The position numbers and the translations under genes are program-made. From Isoetes taiwanensis (taxonomy: Eukaryota > Streptophyta > Lycopodiopsida > Isoetales > Isoetaceae): a stretch of DNA of 64,000 nt. The notes beneath the pieces were generated by a model. It searched no databases. It was not told where the DNA came from and worked only from the letters and a program-made list of their open reading frames with translations. The stretch covers positions 1,921,927 to 1,985,926 of the forward strand of contig JAJEKV010000001.1 in assembly GCA_021234155.1 (NCBI GenBank). The letters run 5' to 3'. Below are positions 11,240-19,421 of the stretch, piece after piece; position 1 is the first letter of the stretch; the number at the start of each line of letters is the position of its first letter.

Positions 11240-11965
11240 CTATAAGGCTTTAAGTCGCTTGATCTCGCCTCGGAAAGAGATCATGGAACTCGTGATCAGC
11301 TGAGCTATTTGCTTTGGCAACTTGCCGAGCACCGCCATCTTCTTTGCTTTCCTGCTTTCGTGCTCGTCAATCTCAAGCTTGAAGATGTATGCCACCTGTT
11401 CGCTCTTGATGCAATTTGAGCGGTACCGCTTAGAAGACATGCATCGCATGATGGGAACAACTTCTTTACCTCGCGTGATCTCGATGATCTTGCCGGCCGA
11501 AAGTGTTGGGAAGGTCACCTTCCGCTTTCCACAATCGATAATGGCCCCGCTGGTCCAAGGTACTCCATTCCTATGATCAAGTTGTACTTGCCAATGCCCA
11601 TTATACGCCCCCATCCGGATCTTAATCCCCGGCAAGTCGATGTCGGTTAATTCTCTTGGGCAGCCGCGCCTTCTTGCACCACTTGCTAAGACAACGGGCC
11701 TTGGCTTGGACTTTAGCGGTTTCAACTTCAACATTTGAACCATTCTGGGGGATGCAAAGTTATGGCTACTTCCCGAGTCTATCAAGACTATGAAGGACTT
11801 GGCCTTGGCCTTCCCTACTGTGGAGATTACTTTATACTGGCTCTCTGCTTGCTCTGTATCTATTGCGGCAAAGATATGACACTCACCCTGAATGTAGTCG
11901 CGGCCTTCCTCGCCGTCGTCGTCAGACAGGATGTCCCAATCTCCCAACTCATGCCGTATTTGCAC
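11240..11965 (-). pseudogene. Chromovirus aspartic protease region
   Basis: This 241-aa open piece contains SFIVLIDSGSSHNFAS, the retropepsin active-site loop in its DSG form, at about residues 53-68. It would cut the Gag-Pol polyprotein. It lies directly downstream of gag and upstream of RT, as expected. It is not in one frame with RT, so the polyprotein is broken. There are no internal stops in this piece. Confidence 0.85.
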
Positions 11966-11990
11966 TCATGACGTAAGGGGCGTTCATGTT

Positions 11991-13136
11991 CTATGGCTTT
12001 GGCTGGAAGCTTTGAAGCAAAGCCGCTTTTCTATGCATTCTGTCTCTTTTCCTTGGGCATCGCTTTTGCAAAAGGATCGCCTTTGCTTTGGAGTAGTTTG
12101 ACCCCTCCTGCTTGTCCTTGAAGGACACCGCTTCTTCCTCCTGTTTCCCACAGTTTGCCACCACCATATGGGGCTCTATTTGGACACGGGTGGCTGCCCT
12201 AGGGCTATAGCTTCCTGTCGCCTTGCCTTTGTCACCGAAATGCCTGCTGCCTGGGCTATTCTGAGGTCCCGTCCCTTGCAAGCTTATAACCTTGGACTCT
12301 GCTTCTGATACTGTCTTAGGGTTTATTGCCCTCACAAGCTTGCGGATCTCCTCATTCAGCCCCTCAATATAGCTTTCTACCGCATGCTTCTCACCCAACT
12401 TTGGCACATACAGCCTCAGTCTCATGAATTCCTCTGTATACTTCTGGACAGATTTGTTGCCTTGCTGCAACCTGTAGAACTGCTGCATCATGCTGGACTT
12501 ATGTTCCCTCGGGACGTAATGGCGCTTGAAGGCTTTAGCAAACTTTCTGAACTTACAAGCATCCCTGCTTAAGCCATGTGCCTTTGCATAACCCTTCCAC
12601 CAAATCCGTGCGGCTCCTTTCAAGTTGGCTGTTGCCACTCTTCCTTTGTCTTTATCCTTCATGCCATAAGCATTGCCGTACTCACTCATTTCGTCCAGCC
12701 ATGCCTCTGCTTCTAATCCTGACCTGTTCTCCCCCGAGAACTGTTCCAGTTTCCGGGCCTTCCATACATTGCCCAACGCGGAATCTACTTTCTTCTGGTA
12801 GTCAGAGGCCCTGGTGTCTCTTTGTCGTCCATCTGGGGTGTTCCTCTGCCTTCCCTCTTCAGTGTTCCTTTGCCTTGCGTCTGTTCGGTCCTGGGCCTGA
12901 TCTTCTTCTTCCTCGGAGTCGGAGTCTGACTCTGAGCTTGAGTCGGAGGAGTCCGAGCTGGGGGATCTTCTTCTCTTGCTCCTCTTCTTGTCTCTTCCTG
13001 TTTTCCGAGCTGATGCTTGTGGCAATTGAGCATTGCCCACCGAACCCGCTCCTGCTTGTGCGGCTAACAGAGCCTTTATCTGCTCAAGGTCCGTCCTCAT
13101 CTGGGATATCTCCTCCTCTGGGGTCATGGGTTCCAT
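11991..13136 (-). CDS. Chromovirus Gag (retrotransposon capsid protein)
   Basis: This is a 381-aa open frame. The N-terminus MEPMTPEEEISQMRTDLEQ is likely coiled-coil. It is followed by a low-complexity SR/acidic stretch (KKRSKRRRSPSSDSSDSSS). The capsid domain of the retrotransposon gag family spans about residues 125-290: AEAWLDEMSEYGNAYG, ARIWWKGYA, FKRHYVPREH, LQQGNKSVQKYTEEFMRL. I do not see a normal CCHC knuckle; the C-terminus (about residues 330-381) is where it should be, but it looks frameshifted (VVANCGKQEEE...KRCPRKRDRMH). Its role is to form the particle that packages element RNA. It is the longest intact ORF of the element. Antisense ORFs over this region are shadows. Confidence 0.85.
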   Translation of the reverse strand: MEPMTPEEEISQMRTDLEQIKALLAAQAGAGSVGNAQLPQASARKTGRDKKRSKRRRSPSSDSSDSSSESDSDSEEEEDQAQDRTDARQRNTEEGRQRNTPDGRQRDTRASDYQKKVDSALGNVWKARKLEQFSGENRSGLEAEAWLDEMSEYGNAYGMKDKDKGRVATANLKGAARIWWKGYAKAHGLSRDACKFRKFAKAFKRHYVPREHKSSMMQQFYRLQQGNKSVQKYTEEFMRLRLYVPKLGEKHAVESYIEGLNEEIRKLVRAINPKTVSEAESKVISLQGTGPQNSPGSRHFGDKGKATGSYSPRAATRVQIEPHMVVANCGKQEEEAVSFKDKQEGSNYSKAKAILLQKRCPRKRDRMHRKAALLQSFQPKP

Positions 13137-13404
13137 ATCTTCAAATAGGTTCCTTGCCGGGGGTGGTCAGGGATGCATTTCTTCCCTAAGGTCTTGGCGT
13201 TGTCGTTCCCCTGAGCCTAGGCCTCTAACTGCATACACAAGTAATTCATGGCTATATGGTTAGTTTTCCTTGTTCTCTTGCATTGTTTATGTTTGTTGGT
13301 ATAGTTGTGGGGCAAAAATACATCAACAAAACATTTAAAGTGCAACAGAGATTATATTCATATATTATATAATATTTTAGTACAAAAGTCTCGGGATCAA
13401 GAGT
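13137..13404 (-). other. Spacer between ORF B and gag
   Basis: This is a short AT-rich segment on the element strand between the end of ORF B and the gag start, with TATATTATATAAT-type sequence near 13355-13375. No gene is visible. Confidence 0.5.
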
Positions 13405-15034
13405 CTAACTAATCTTGAAATTGCTTGCATCTGACGGGTTGTCCTCAAGGAACTTCTTAACTTGGGCGTTCCTCTTGAATGACCCAAGTTCACTGAAGAC
13501 GCTGGCGGACGAGCCCGCTGCAAACTCTCGCCAAGTCCTCCACTCTGCGGTCGGATGTGAGGGGCGCGGCCCATAATAATCTGCCGCCGATGAGGTATGG
13601 TAAAGTCGAAGAGATCGAGTGCCATTGCTCTCTTGACTAGGACAGCATAGTGGAGCATTTGCCGCTATTGAGCATGCCTGCGAAGCACGAGAGTGCAATC
13701 AGCATGAACACTCCTTCCTGCGCCCACAGGGCTGAATTTGCGGTGTACCACCGCTATTCTCCCCGTCTAGCGGTGGTGTAAGGGTAGTACCTCGGCGACT
13801 TTGTCGTTGTGCGTCATGGATGATTCCCCGCTTGTTTGACCCCCTGTCTATGCCGCCCTGCATAATCGTCGACCTCGATCTCTGTAAGCTCCCGATAATC
13901 TTCAATTGTGGAGTCGACTCTCCTGAGGTCAATTCCTGCTCCTCTTGTTGGGGTGGTGTTGAGGGACTCGGCATCAGGATGCTAGTGGTCTTGCCTCGAT
14001 CCCCATCCGTTCACGAATGGCGAGGGAACTCTTCTTGGATGGGCGGTCTCGGTCTCCATGACTGCCTTATCTTTGCTGTATGCCTGGATGTCGGAAGTCG
14101 CTTCCCCTGTGTAGGTGTCGGCTTCCCTGACTTGAAGCGGGAAGTCTGAGACTCCCCGGACGATGAAGTCGTCCATGTCGGTCTGCCGCAGTTGGTGGAG
14201 TAATTCGTCCAATCTGAGCTCCCTCTCCACACTTTTCGGGGAAGGTTACGGATGTCATTTGAGGAGCAAATACTCCTCTCCGTTGATGATAATTGGGGCT
14301 AGGCTTGTGATGCCTAGCCCGAGTGGGGGAGCAACTCTGATGTTCTGCCGGTTCTGCTCGAAGTTCATCATCTCCTGTTCTGCTTGTTGCCGTTCCTCCT
14401 CTGAGTCGAGCTCCGTGTACTTATCGTCGTCGGACTCCTCTTCTTCATCGTCTTCTCCTTCCTGCTCTTGCTGATACTGCAAAAGCATCTGCTCTTCTTC
14501 CTGTACTGCTATGGGATCCACCTCCATTGGAGGAATAGAGGTTGCCCCCATTGGGTTTTCGGCACGGTGGGATAAGAAAATGGCTAAAGCAGCGGTGTAG
14601 GAGAAGTACTTGGTCCTGTTAGCTGTCAGGACCATGTAGTCGGGTAGCCTCTGCGCTTTGTTGGTTAAGTACTTGGCGATGTTGGGGACATCACCCAAGG
14701 CTGCTTGAAGGGATTGGCGGGGAACAAAGTATCCTATGCAGGGGGGAACCTGGACAAGGGAGGGTTCTACCCTAGCTTGGAACTCTGCTAATACTTGCCT
14801 ATATGCTGGGGTTGCATTCAGCGTAGCTTGGATATCAATTTCCTTCCCGAAGACGCGGAAGATGTCATCGACATCTGCTTCGGCAAAGATGGGCACGGGC
14901 GGCGCACCATCACCCATCGGTGGCCATTGATCTAGCAAGGAAGGGAGTATCAAGCGAATCGCCAGCGCCGGGGATTTGGAAGATAAGCAAAGCAAAGGGT
15001 CGGGGGATTCACCTTTGATCACCGTATAACCCAT
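13405..15034 (-). pseudogene. Extra leader ORF B of the chromovirus, unknown function
   Basis: The family is not recognised. The first piece (15034-14255, 259 aa) has a globular-looking part (ADVDDIFRVFGKEID, YRQVLAEFQARVEPSL, GDVPNIAKYLTNKAQRL) followed by a Gln/Glu/Asp-rich acidic region (EGEDDEEEESDDDKYTELD). Frame changes then continue through 14230-13982 (ERELRLDELLHQLRQTDMDD), 13974-13699 (Ser/Gln/Pro rich) and 13698-13405, ending with VKKFLEDNPSDASNF. An ancestral protein of roughly 540 aa is implied. It sits between PBS and gag, where chromoviruses normally have no such gene. It may be an accessory ORF or captured sequence. Confidence 0.55.
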
Positions 15035-15472
15035 GAGAGTTCAACGGAGGGGTGTTTTTTGGACCATTTGTGTACGTATACTTAGGGGTTAGGGGTGTTT
15101 TTAGGCACTGATTTGGAGCAATATCTATACACAGAGGGGTCAAATTGCCTTTTAAAATTGCGTATACAAGGGGGTTTTTTTGCTACCCTCCGAACGCAGA
15201 TGCCATACCCCCCTTATGTATAAGTGCATCCCCCGGGAGCAGTGGAGAGCAAACTTGCAGGGTGCTAAATGAAAAATGATGGGCCTATTTATAGAAAAGG
15301 GAAAAACCCTAATTTTTGGATGACCTAGAATTTGCTGGAGTTGGGCGATTCTGACCTATTAGGAGGTGCAATTGAGGGTTTGAAGGCTGATTTTTGGTTT
15401 AAAGCATGCTAAGAACAACTAATGAACCTATTGCAACAACCGGAGGTCATTTGGTGAAGAAAATGGTGCGAG

Positions 15473-15536
15473 GTCTCACCACGTTGCTTGAACCGATTTT
15501 GAGAAGTTCATTATCCGCCTGGGCGGCGTGTGAGAC
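15473..15536 (+). repeat. Leader hairpin repeat, copy 1
   Basis: This 64-bp unit starts GTCTCACC and ends GCGTGTGAGAC, so its ends are inverted. It shares the interior GGCGGCGTGTGAGACATGG end with the copy at 17280. The middle is the most divergent of the four. Confidence 0.75.
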
Positions 15537-15668
15537 ATGGGTCCTAAATGGGCTAAACTTAATCAATTTGGGTAATTTAAGGCTGTAATTCCACTAAACT
15601 CGTCGAGTTACGCAGAATTGACCCCTTATTTGGTCGATTTGGAGTAGCTTTGGGCACTTTTGGGCATG

Positions 15669-15735
15669 GTCTCACACGTTGAGCCCAGCCCGAAAATGAG
15701 AATCTCATTTTTACGTCCGGCGCGACGTGTGAGAC
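15669..15735 (+). repeat. Leader hairpin repeat, copy 2 (most perfect)
   Basis: This 67-bp unit has perfect inverted ends GTCTCACACGT and ACGTGTGAGAC. An inner near-palindrome, AAAATGAGA-A-TCTCATTTT, sits between them. It could fold as a nested hairpin in RNA or DNA. Confidence 0.85.
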
Positions 15736-15899
15736 ATCGTCTCAATTTTGCTCAAAACTCCAATTTTATCAAAACAAAAGCTAGAATTCTATATCTTAAC
15801 TTAATTAAGCTAGATTAGACATATTATTTATCCACAAAATTCTTTATATTAACAAAAATTTCTGTTATTTACAAAAATCTCAAGGCGTTCTCCCTTGAT

Positions 15900-17149
15900 G
15901 TGCGGGCAAGATACATATCCACGCCTCATGAGGGTAACCCTCTTGGCGTGTCTTGGCGGCCGCCGAATCTTCAAAATGCTGCACTATTTTCGCCTCCGCA
16001 TTTGCCTCCCGTAGTTAATGCGGCATGACATCTCGTCGGTTACTCGCGATGTCGTGTTGTACTCTGCATGACTTCACCGGACCAAGCGTTGGAGGCGGTG
16101 CAGAGGGATCAAGAGTCCGTAACTCTTCGGAAGTGCGGATCTCCTTGAGAGCTCTCGTCCTCCGACTTCTTCTTCTTGCCGCTTCTTCCACGGTGCTTTC
16201 GGGGGAGGCTTGGGCTGGGTGGTGGCGGCTTCAAGGTTTGGCTTCTTGTGGGATGTCGCCTTGATTGTTCTCACCACTGTGCTCTGGTAATAGGCATTGT
16301 AGGCCTCCCGCCCGCCATGTAAGCGTTGTGCTCCTTGATCCTCTTCGATAGACCCTTACGGGGTCTATCACATAACTTTCCCGTTGCGGCGCGGGGCTTT
16401 GACTCTGTCCCGTCGGGGAATGGTGGGGGCCTTGCGGCTGTCCAGCTGCTGCCCATCGGCGCCACCGCTTTCGGGTACCTCCTTCTCCACAGGCGGGGTT
16501 TTGAAGAGCTCGCCCCTGCGGGTTGGGGGCGTAATCCTCGTCCGAATCGTCGGTGGAAGGCGGGGTCTCTTCGCCGATGGTTCGTTGATGGCGGGGCCCA
16601 CCGGCTCGCTTCCGGCCTTCACAACTTTTCTTACGCCGCGCCTTGATGCCCTTGGCCTTCCTCTTCGGACCCCGGCTATGTCTTCGGTTCTTAAATCCTC
16701 TGCTCCCGTGGCGCTCCTTGTCTTCATACTTGCGATGAAGGCGGAGGTCCGCTTCTTCAGCGGGGTAAGCTTTGGCGAGCTTTGCTCTTGTCTCTCCTCC
16801 TCCTCTTGCGAGGCCGGGCCTAAGCTTCGATTTGTTGTTCGAATGATCATTTGTCCCCTCTCGCTCCGTTCCTCCCTGCTTCTCCTTTCCTCCTCGTGAT
16901 CTCTTGAGGATTTCTTTTGCATGATGTCCGGGCTCCTCCTCTATGATCTCCGTCGATCGCTCCGGTCGAAGTCATCCCCCTCGCTGATGAAGATTCCCCG
17001 ATTGAGAAGGCATTCGAAGTGCCCTTTGAATGTTGGGGTCCTCTGGCGTTGGAGGATGTGCTTGGGCGAGGCTTTCTAGCAGTTTGTTTCGTAAGGGCCA
17101 TGTTCGACGGTTCGCCGTCGGAGTTCGCGCCAAAAGATCGCCTTGGCAA
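15900..17149 (-). pseudogene. Extra leader ORF A with histone H3 tail-like N-terminus and AT-hook
   Basis: This is a broken accessory ORF just inside the PBS. A methionine at 17101-17099 starts MALTKQTARKPRPS, matching the histone H3 N-terminus (MARTKQTARKST) at nine of the first ten residues; the frame is open back to 17149. The rest is unlike H3: Ser/Asn-rich, then basic. After a frame change the 16922-16368 piece carries RSREERSERGQ, KKRTSAFIASMKTRSATG, an AT-hook-like RRGRPRASRRG (about 16670-16638) and a nuclear-signal-like AKRPRLPP. Basic/Pro-rich pieces continue at 16465-16271 and 16277-16074. A nuclear chromatin-binding or chromatin-mimicking protein is my inference. The identity of the H3-like run is read directly from the codons. 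Confidence 0.6.
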
Positions 17150-17279
17150 GGAGGCGAATTTTTCTAAGCGGTGGTGAAAATGGGGGTCGAGGTCTATTTA
17201 TAGGGGCAATTTTTAGGTCAAACTTGAAACTACCTTTTAGGTTATCTAGAGCACCTAAAACACCTTAATCTAAGCAAAG

Positions 17280-17344
17280 GTCTCACCGTTAAGCCCAGCC
17301 CGAAAATGAAAAGCCCATTTTCTGTCCCGGGCGGCGTGTGAGAC
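17280..17344 (+). repeat. Leader hairpin repeat, copy 3
   Basis: This 65-bp unit starts GTCTCACCGTTAAGCCCAG and ends GGCGTGTGAGAC. Its centre, CGAAAATGAAAAGCCCATTTT, matches copy 2 with changes. Confidence 0.8.
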
Positions 17345-17479
17345 ATGGTGGAATCCACTATCAATTTTGCTACTTTTTAATTATGTAACTTGCTAATTTC
17401 TCTTTGATTCTTAGCTCTAATTTAGAATTATCAAGCTATTTTCTTGTAATTTACAACTTTTGGTGTGTTTAATTTGAAT

Positions 17480-17547
17480 GTCTCATCAAGTTTGGCCCGG
17501 CCCAGAAAATGAAATTCTCATTTTACGTCTGGCGCGACGTGTGAGAC
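17480..17547 (+). repeat. Leader hairpin repeat, copy 4
   Basis: This 68-bp unit runs from GTCTCATCAAG to GACGTGTGAGAC. Its inner palindrome, AAAATGAAATTCTCATTTT, matches copy 2 closely, as does GGCGCGACGTGTGAGAC at its end. All four copies are in the same orientation. Confidence 0.8.
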
Positions 17548-17737
17548 CATTCCTACTTTTGGATGTTGGCTCACCAATTCTTAATCTTTTTATGTTTTCA
17601 TTCATTTTAAGCTGTTACTAGCTTAGCATAAACTACAAAAATGAGAAAATTTTTTCCCATTTTTCGAGGTTTAAGAATCCTATCAGGTTAGTACTACTTG
17701 GGGACATGGCGATTGCTTTGCTCTTGGTCCCCAAGAA

Positions 17738-17754
17738 CCTCGACTCTGATACCA
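17738..17754 (-). promoter_or_regulatory. Primer binding site (initiator-Met tRNA type)
   Basis: On the minus strand, immediately after the LTR end, the sequence reads TGGTATCAGAGTCGAGG. The first eleven bases match the complement of the 3' end of plant initiator methionine tRNA (TGGTATCAGAG), the usual primer of plant Ty3/gypsy elements. Confidence 0.92.
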
Positions 17755-17755
17755 C

Positions 17756-19416
17756 TGGATGGCCCCTACTGTGATTATACGGCGCACTCACCGTATACAA
17801 ACAGGGAGTTCATCCCCATACCAGCTCCATGCCGATCTGAGGGCCCTCCACATAACACCGCAACCGCGGATCGGGTTCCGAGTGGGAAGAGTGAAGGGGT
17901 CATTTTACCCCGTCTCCCTCGGGGCCTACCTAGGCTAAGCGTAAACATACATGTCGGTATATAACATAAGCACATATCCACCTCGAAGGGTGGTCCATCC
18001 CTATCTGCATAAAACAAGGTGAGCACAATACATATGGGGAGTTCTACCCAAGGCTCGGACTCATGGGGATGATCGGCTTGGGTCTCGTGAGTTCCTTAAG
18101 GACGTAATTCATGGCAATGGATTTGGCTGGCATATGAACATGGCATAGGGTTGTCCACTCCATCCGCCTCCTCCCAGGCACACTTTGCAGAGTAGGGTGA
18201 AAAGTGTCGGGACTGGATCCGAAGCCATGGGATGCATAGCCAAAAGGGCTATTCACGGGTTTCATCCTCCCGGTTTTGATGGGGGCAGAAGGGATCACTC
18301 CCTCCAGAGATCTACATGCCGACTCAAGGTGACTAGAGGGCCACCGCCGTATTCGAACGAACCTTTGGAAAGTGTACACCACTTCACGGTGTGTCGAGTC
18401 CATGCCTCACCCTTTCGGTGGTGAGCCATTAGACCTAGTCACAATGATCCCTGGTAGGCCTTACACACCAGAGGGATCGTTCAAGAGTCAGGACATGAAC
18501 CTCCTTCTTAGCCAGTCTGGCCCCTTCACCCACAACCAGGTGTGGTTCTTGTACACAGGCCGAATCTATAGTGCGCTAGAGAGGCTACTCTAGGAGCATC
18601 TACTACCAAGCTTTAGGTCTCTACCCCCCTTCCCAATACAAGGAGTTCATAGAGATACATCATCCATATACATCACAGAAGAACTAAAGAACTATATCTA
18701 ATCTACATCATAGAGTTAGGTTCTTTAGTTAGAGGCTGGTATCTAAAGATCTAGAAGGCTGCTATGGGCAATTTAATAGGCTAAACCTACTGATTCTATG
18801 ACTGAATTAGGGTTTAGACTATCTAATTGGCCAAATACCTGATCCTTGAGTGGCTCCTCCTGACCTGAGCTCGACCATCCTGCTGAAACGCTCGAATCGA
18901 GGGAAACTAATGGTGCAATTCTCTCAGGCAGAGTCGGGGAGGCGGTTTTGGCCGTTGAGGCAGCCAAAACAGGTTCCAAAACCCTAGAAACGAAAATTGG
19001 GCAAGTTAGGGTTTCCCTCCCTTAATAGACAAGGGGTTGGCTAGGGTTTCCAATTATCCCCTTTAGGCATGTGGGATAATTGGTAATGGGCCCACTTGCC
19101 TTTAATGGCTAGGTGGCAAAATGTGCCCACATGGAAATGTGTGCCCACATTAATGTGTACATTGGAAAATGTGCACATTAATTGCACCTATGGGTGTGGC
19201 CCACTTGGCATCAAGTGTCCACATGGAAATGTGTGCCCACATTAATGTGTACATTGGAAAATGTGCACATTAATAGTTGCACATATTCCTGGCACGTTGC
19301 CCCCTAGGGCTACCCACCTGGCTACACGTTAGCGTGCACGTCAGTCGGAGTGGCGTAATGCGGCGTGGCGGCGATGCGATAATCCCCACGGGACCGTGAT
19401 TACGTCCCGAACGCCA
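17756..19416 (-). repeat. 5' LTR of the chromovirus
   Basis: This is the right-hand LTR, starting TGGATGGCCCC at 17756 next to the PBS and ending ...GAACGCCA at about 19416. It aligns with 5901-7571 throughout, including the internal 56-bp duplication (19127-19182 and 19219-19274). It would carry the element promoter; I could not place a TATA box or start site with confidence. Confidence 0.9.
19127..19274 (-). repeat. 56-bp direct duplication inside the 5' LTR
   Basis: These are the same two 56-base units as in the other LTR, at 19127-19182 and 19219-19274. Confidence 0.9.
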
Positions 19417-19421
19417 CGGCA

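Larger units (their letters stand above)
15035..15899 (-). other. Noncoding leader segment between ORF A and ORF B
   Basis: No gene is visible. It contains two of the four 64-68 bp hairpin repeats, a run of T/A-rich sequence at 15770-15880, and many GGGGTGTTTTTTGG-type words near 15045-15110. Confidence 0.6.
17150..17737 (-). other. Leader between PBS and ORF A
   Basis: No gene is visible. It contains two hairpin repeats (17280-17344, 17480-17547) and AT-rich spacer. It would be the 5' leader of the element RNA, where dimerisation or packaging signals are expected. Confidence 0.6.
5901..19416 (-). mobile_element. 13.5 kb Ty3/gypsy chromovirus inserted in LINE-A
   Basis: This is a complete but decayed LTR retrotransposon on the minus strand. 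It has two alignable LTRs (5901-7571 and 17756-19416), a PBS next to the right LTR and a PPT next to the left one. Genes run in the order gag (11991-13136), protease (11240-11965), RT/RNase H (9838-11103), and integrase with GPY/F module and chromodomain (8451-9665). Integrase after RNase H plus a chromodomain identifies a chromovirus. It is unusually long because about 4.6 kb of extra sequence with two additional broken ORFs lies between PBS and gag. Flanking 5-mers AGATA (5896-5900) and CGGCA (19417-19421) are candidate decayed target duplications; they are weak, but they sit exactly where the LINE reading frame requires. Confidence 0.93.

Noticed and set aside
12578-13189. 203-aa plus-strand ORF
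   Set aside because: It is antisense to the gag ORF at 11991-13136; its Ser/Leu/Pro-rich composition is the mirror of the SR/acidic stretch.
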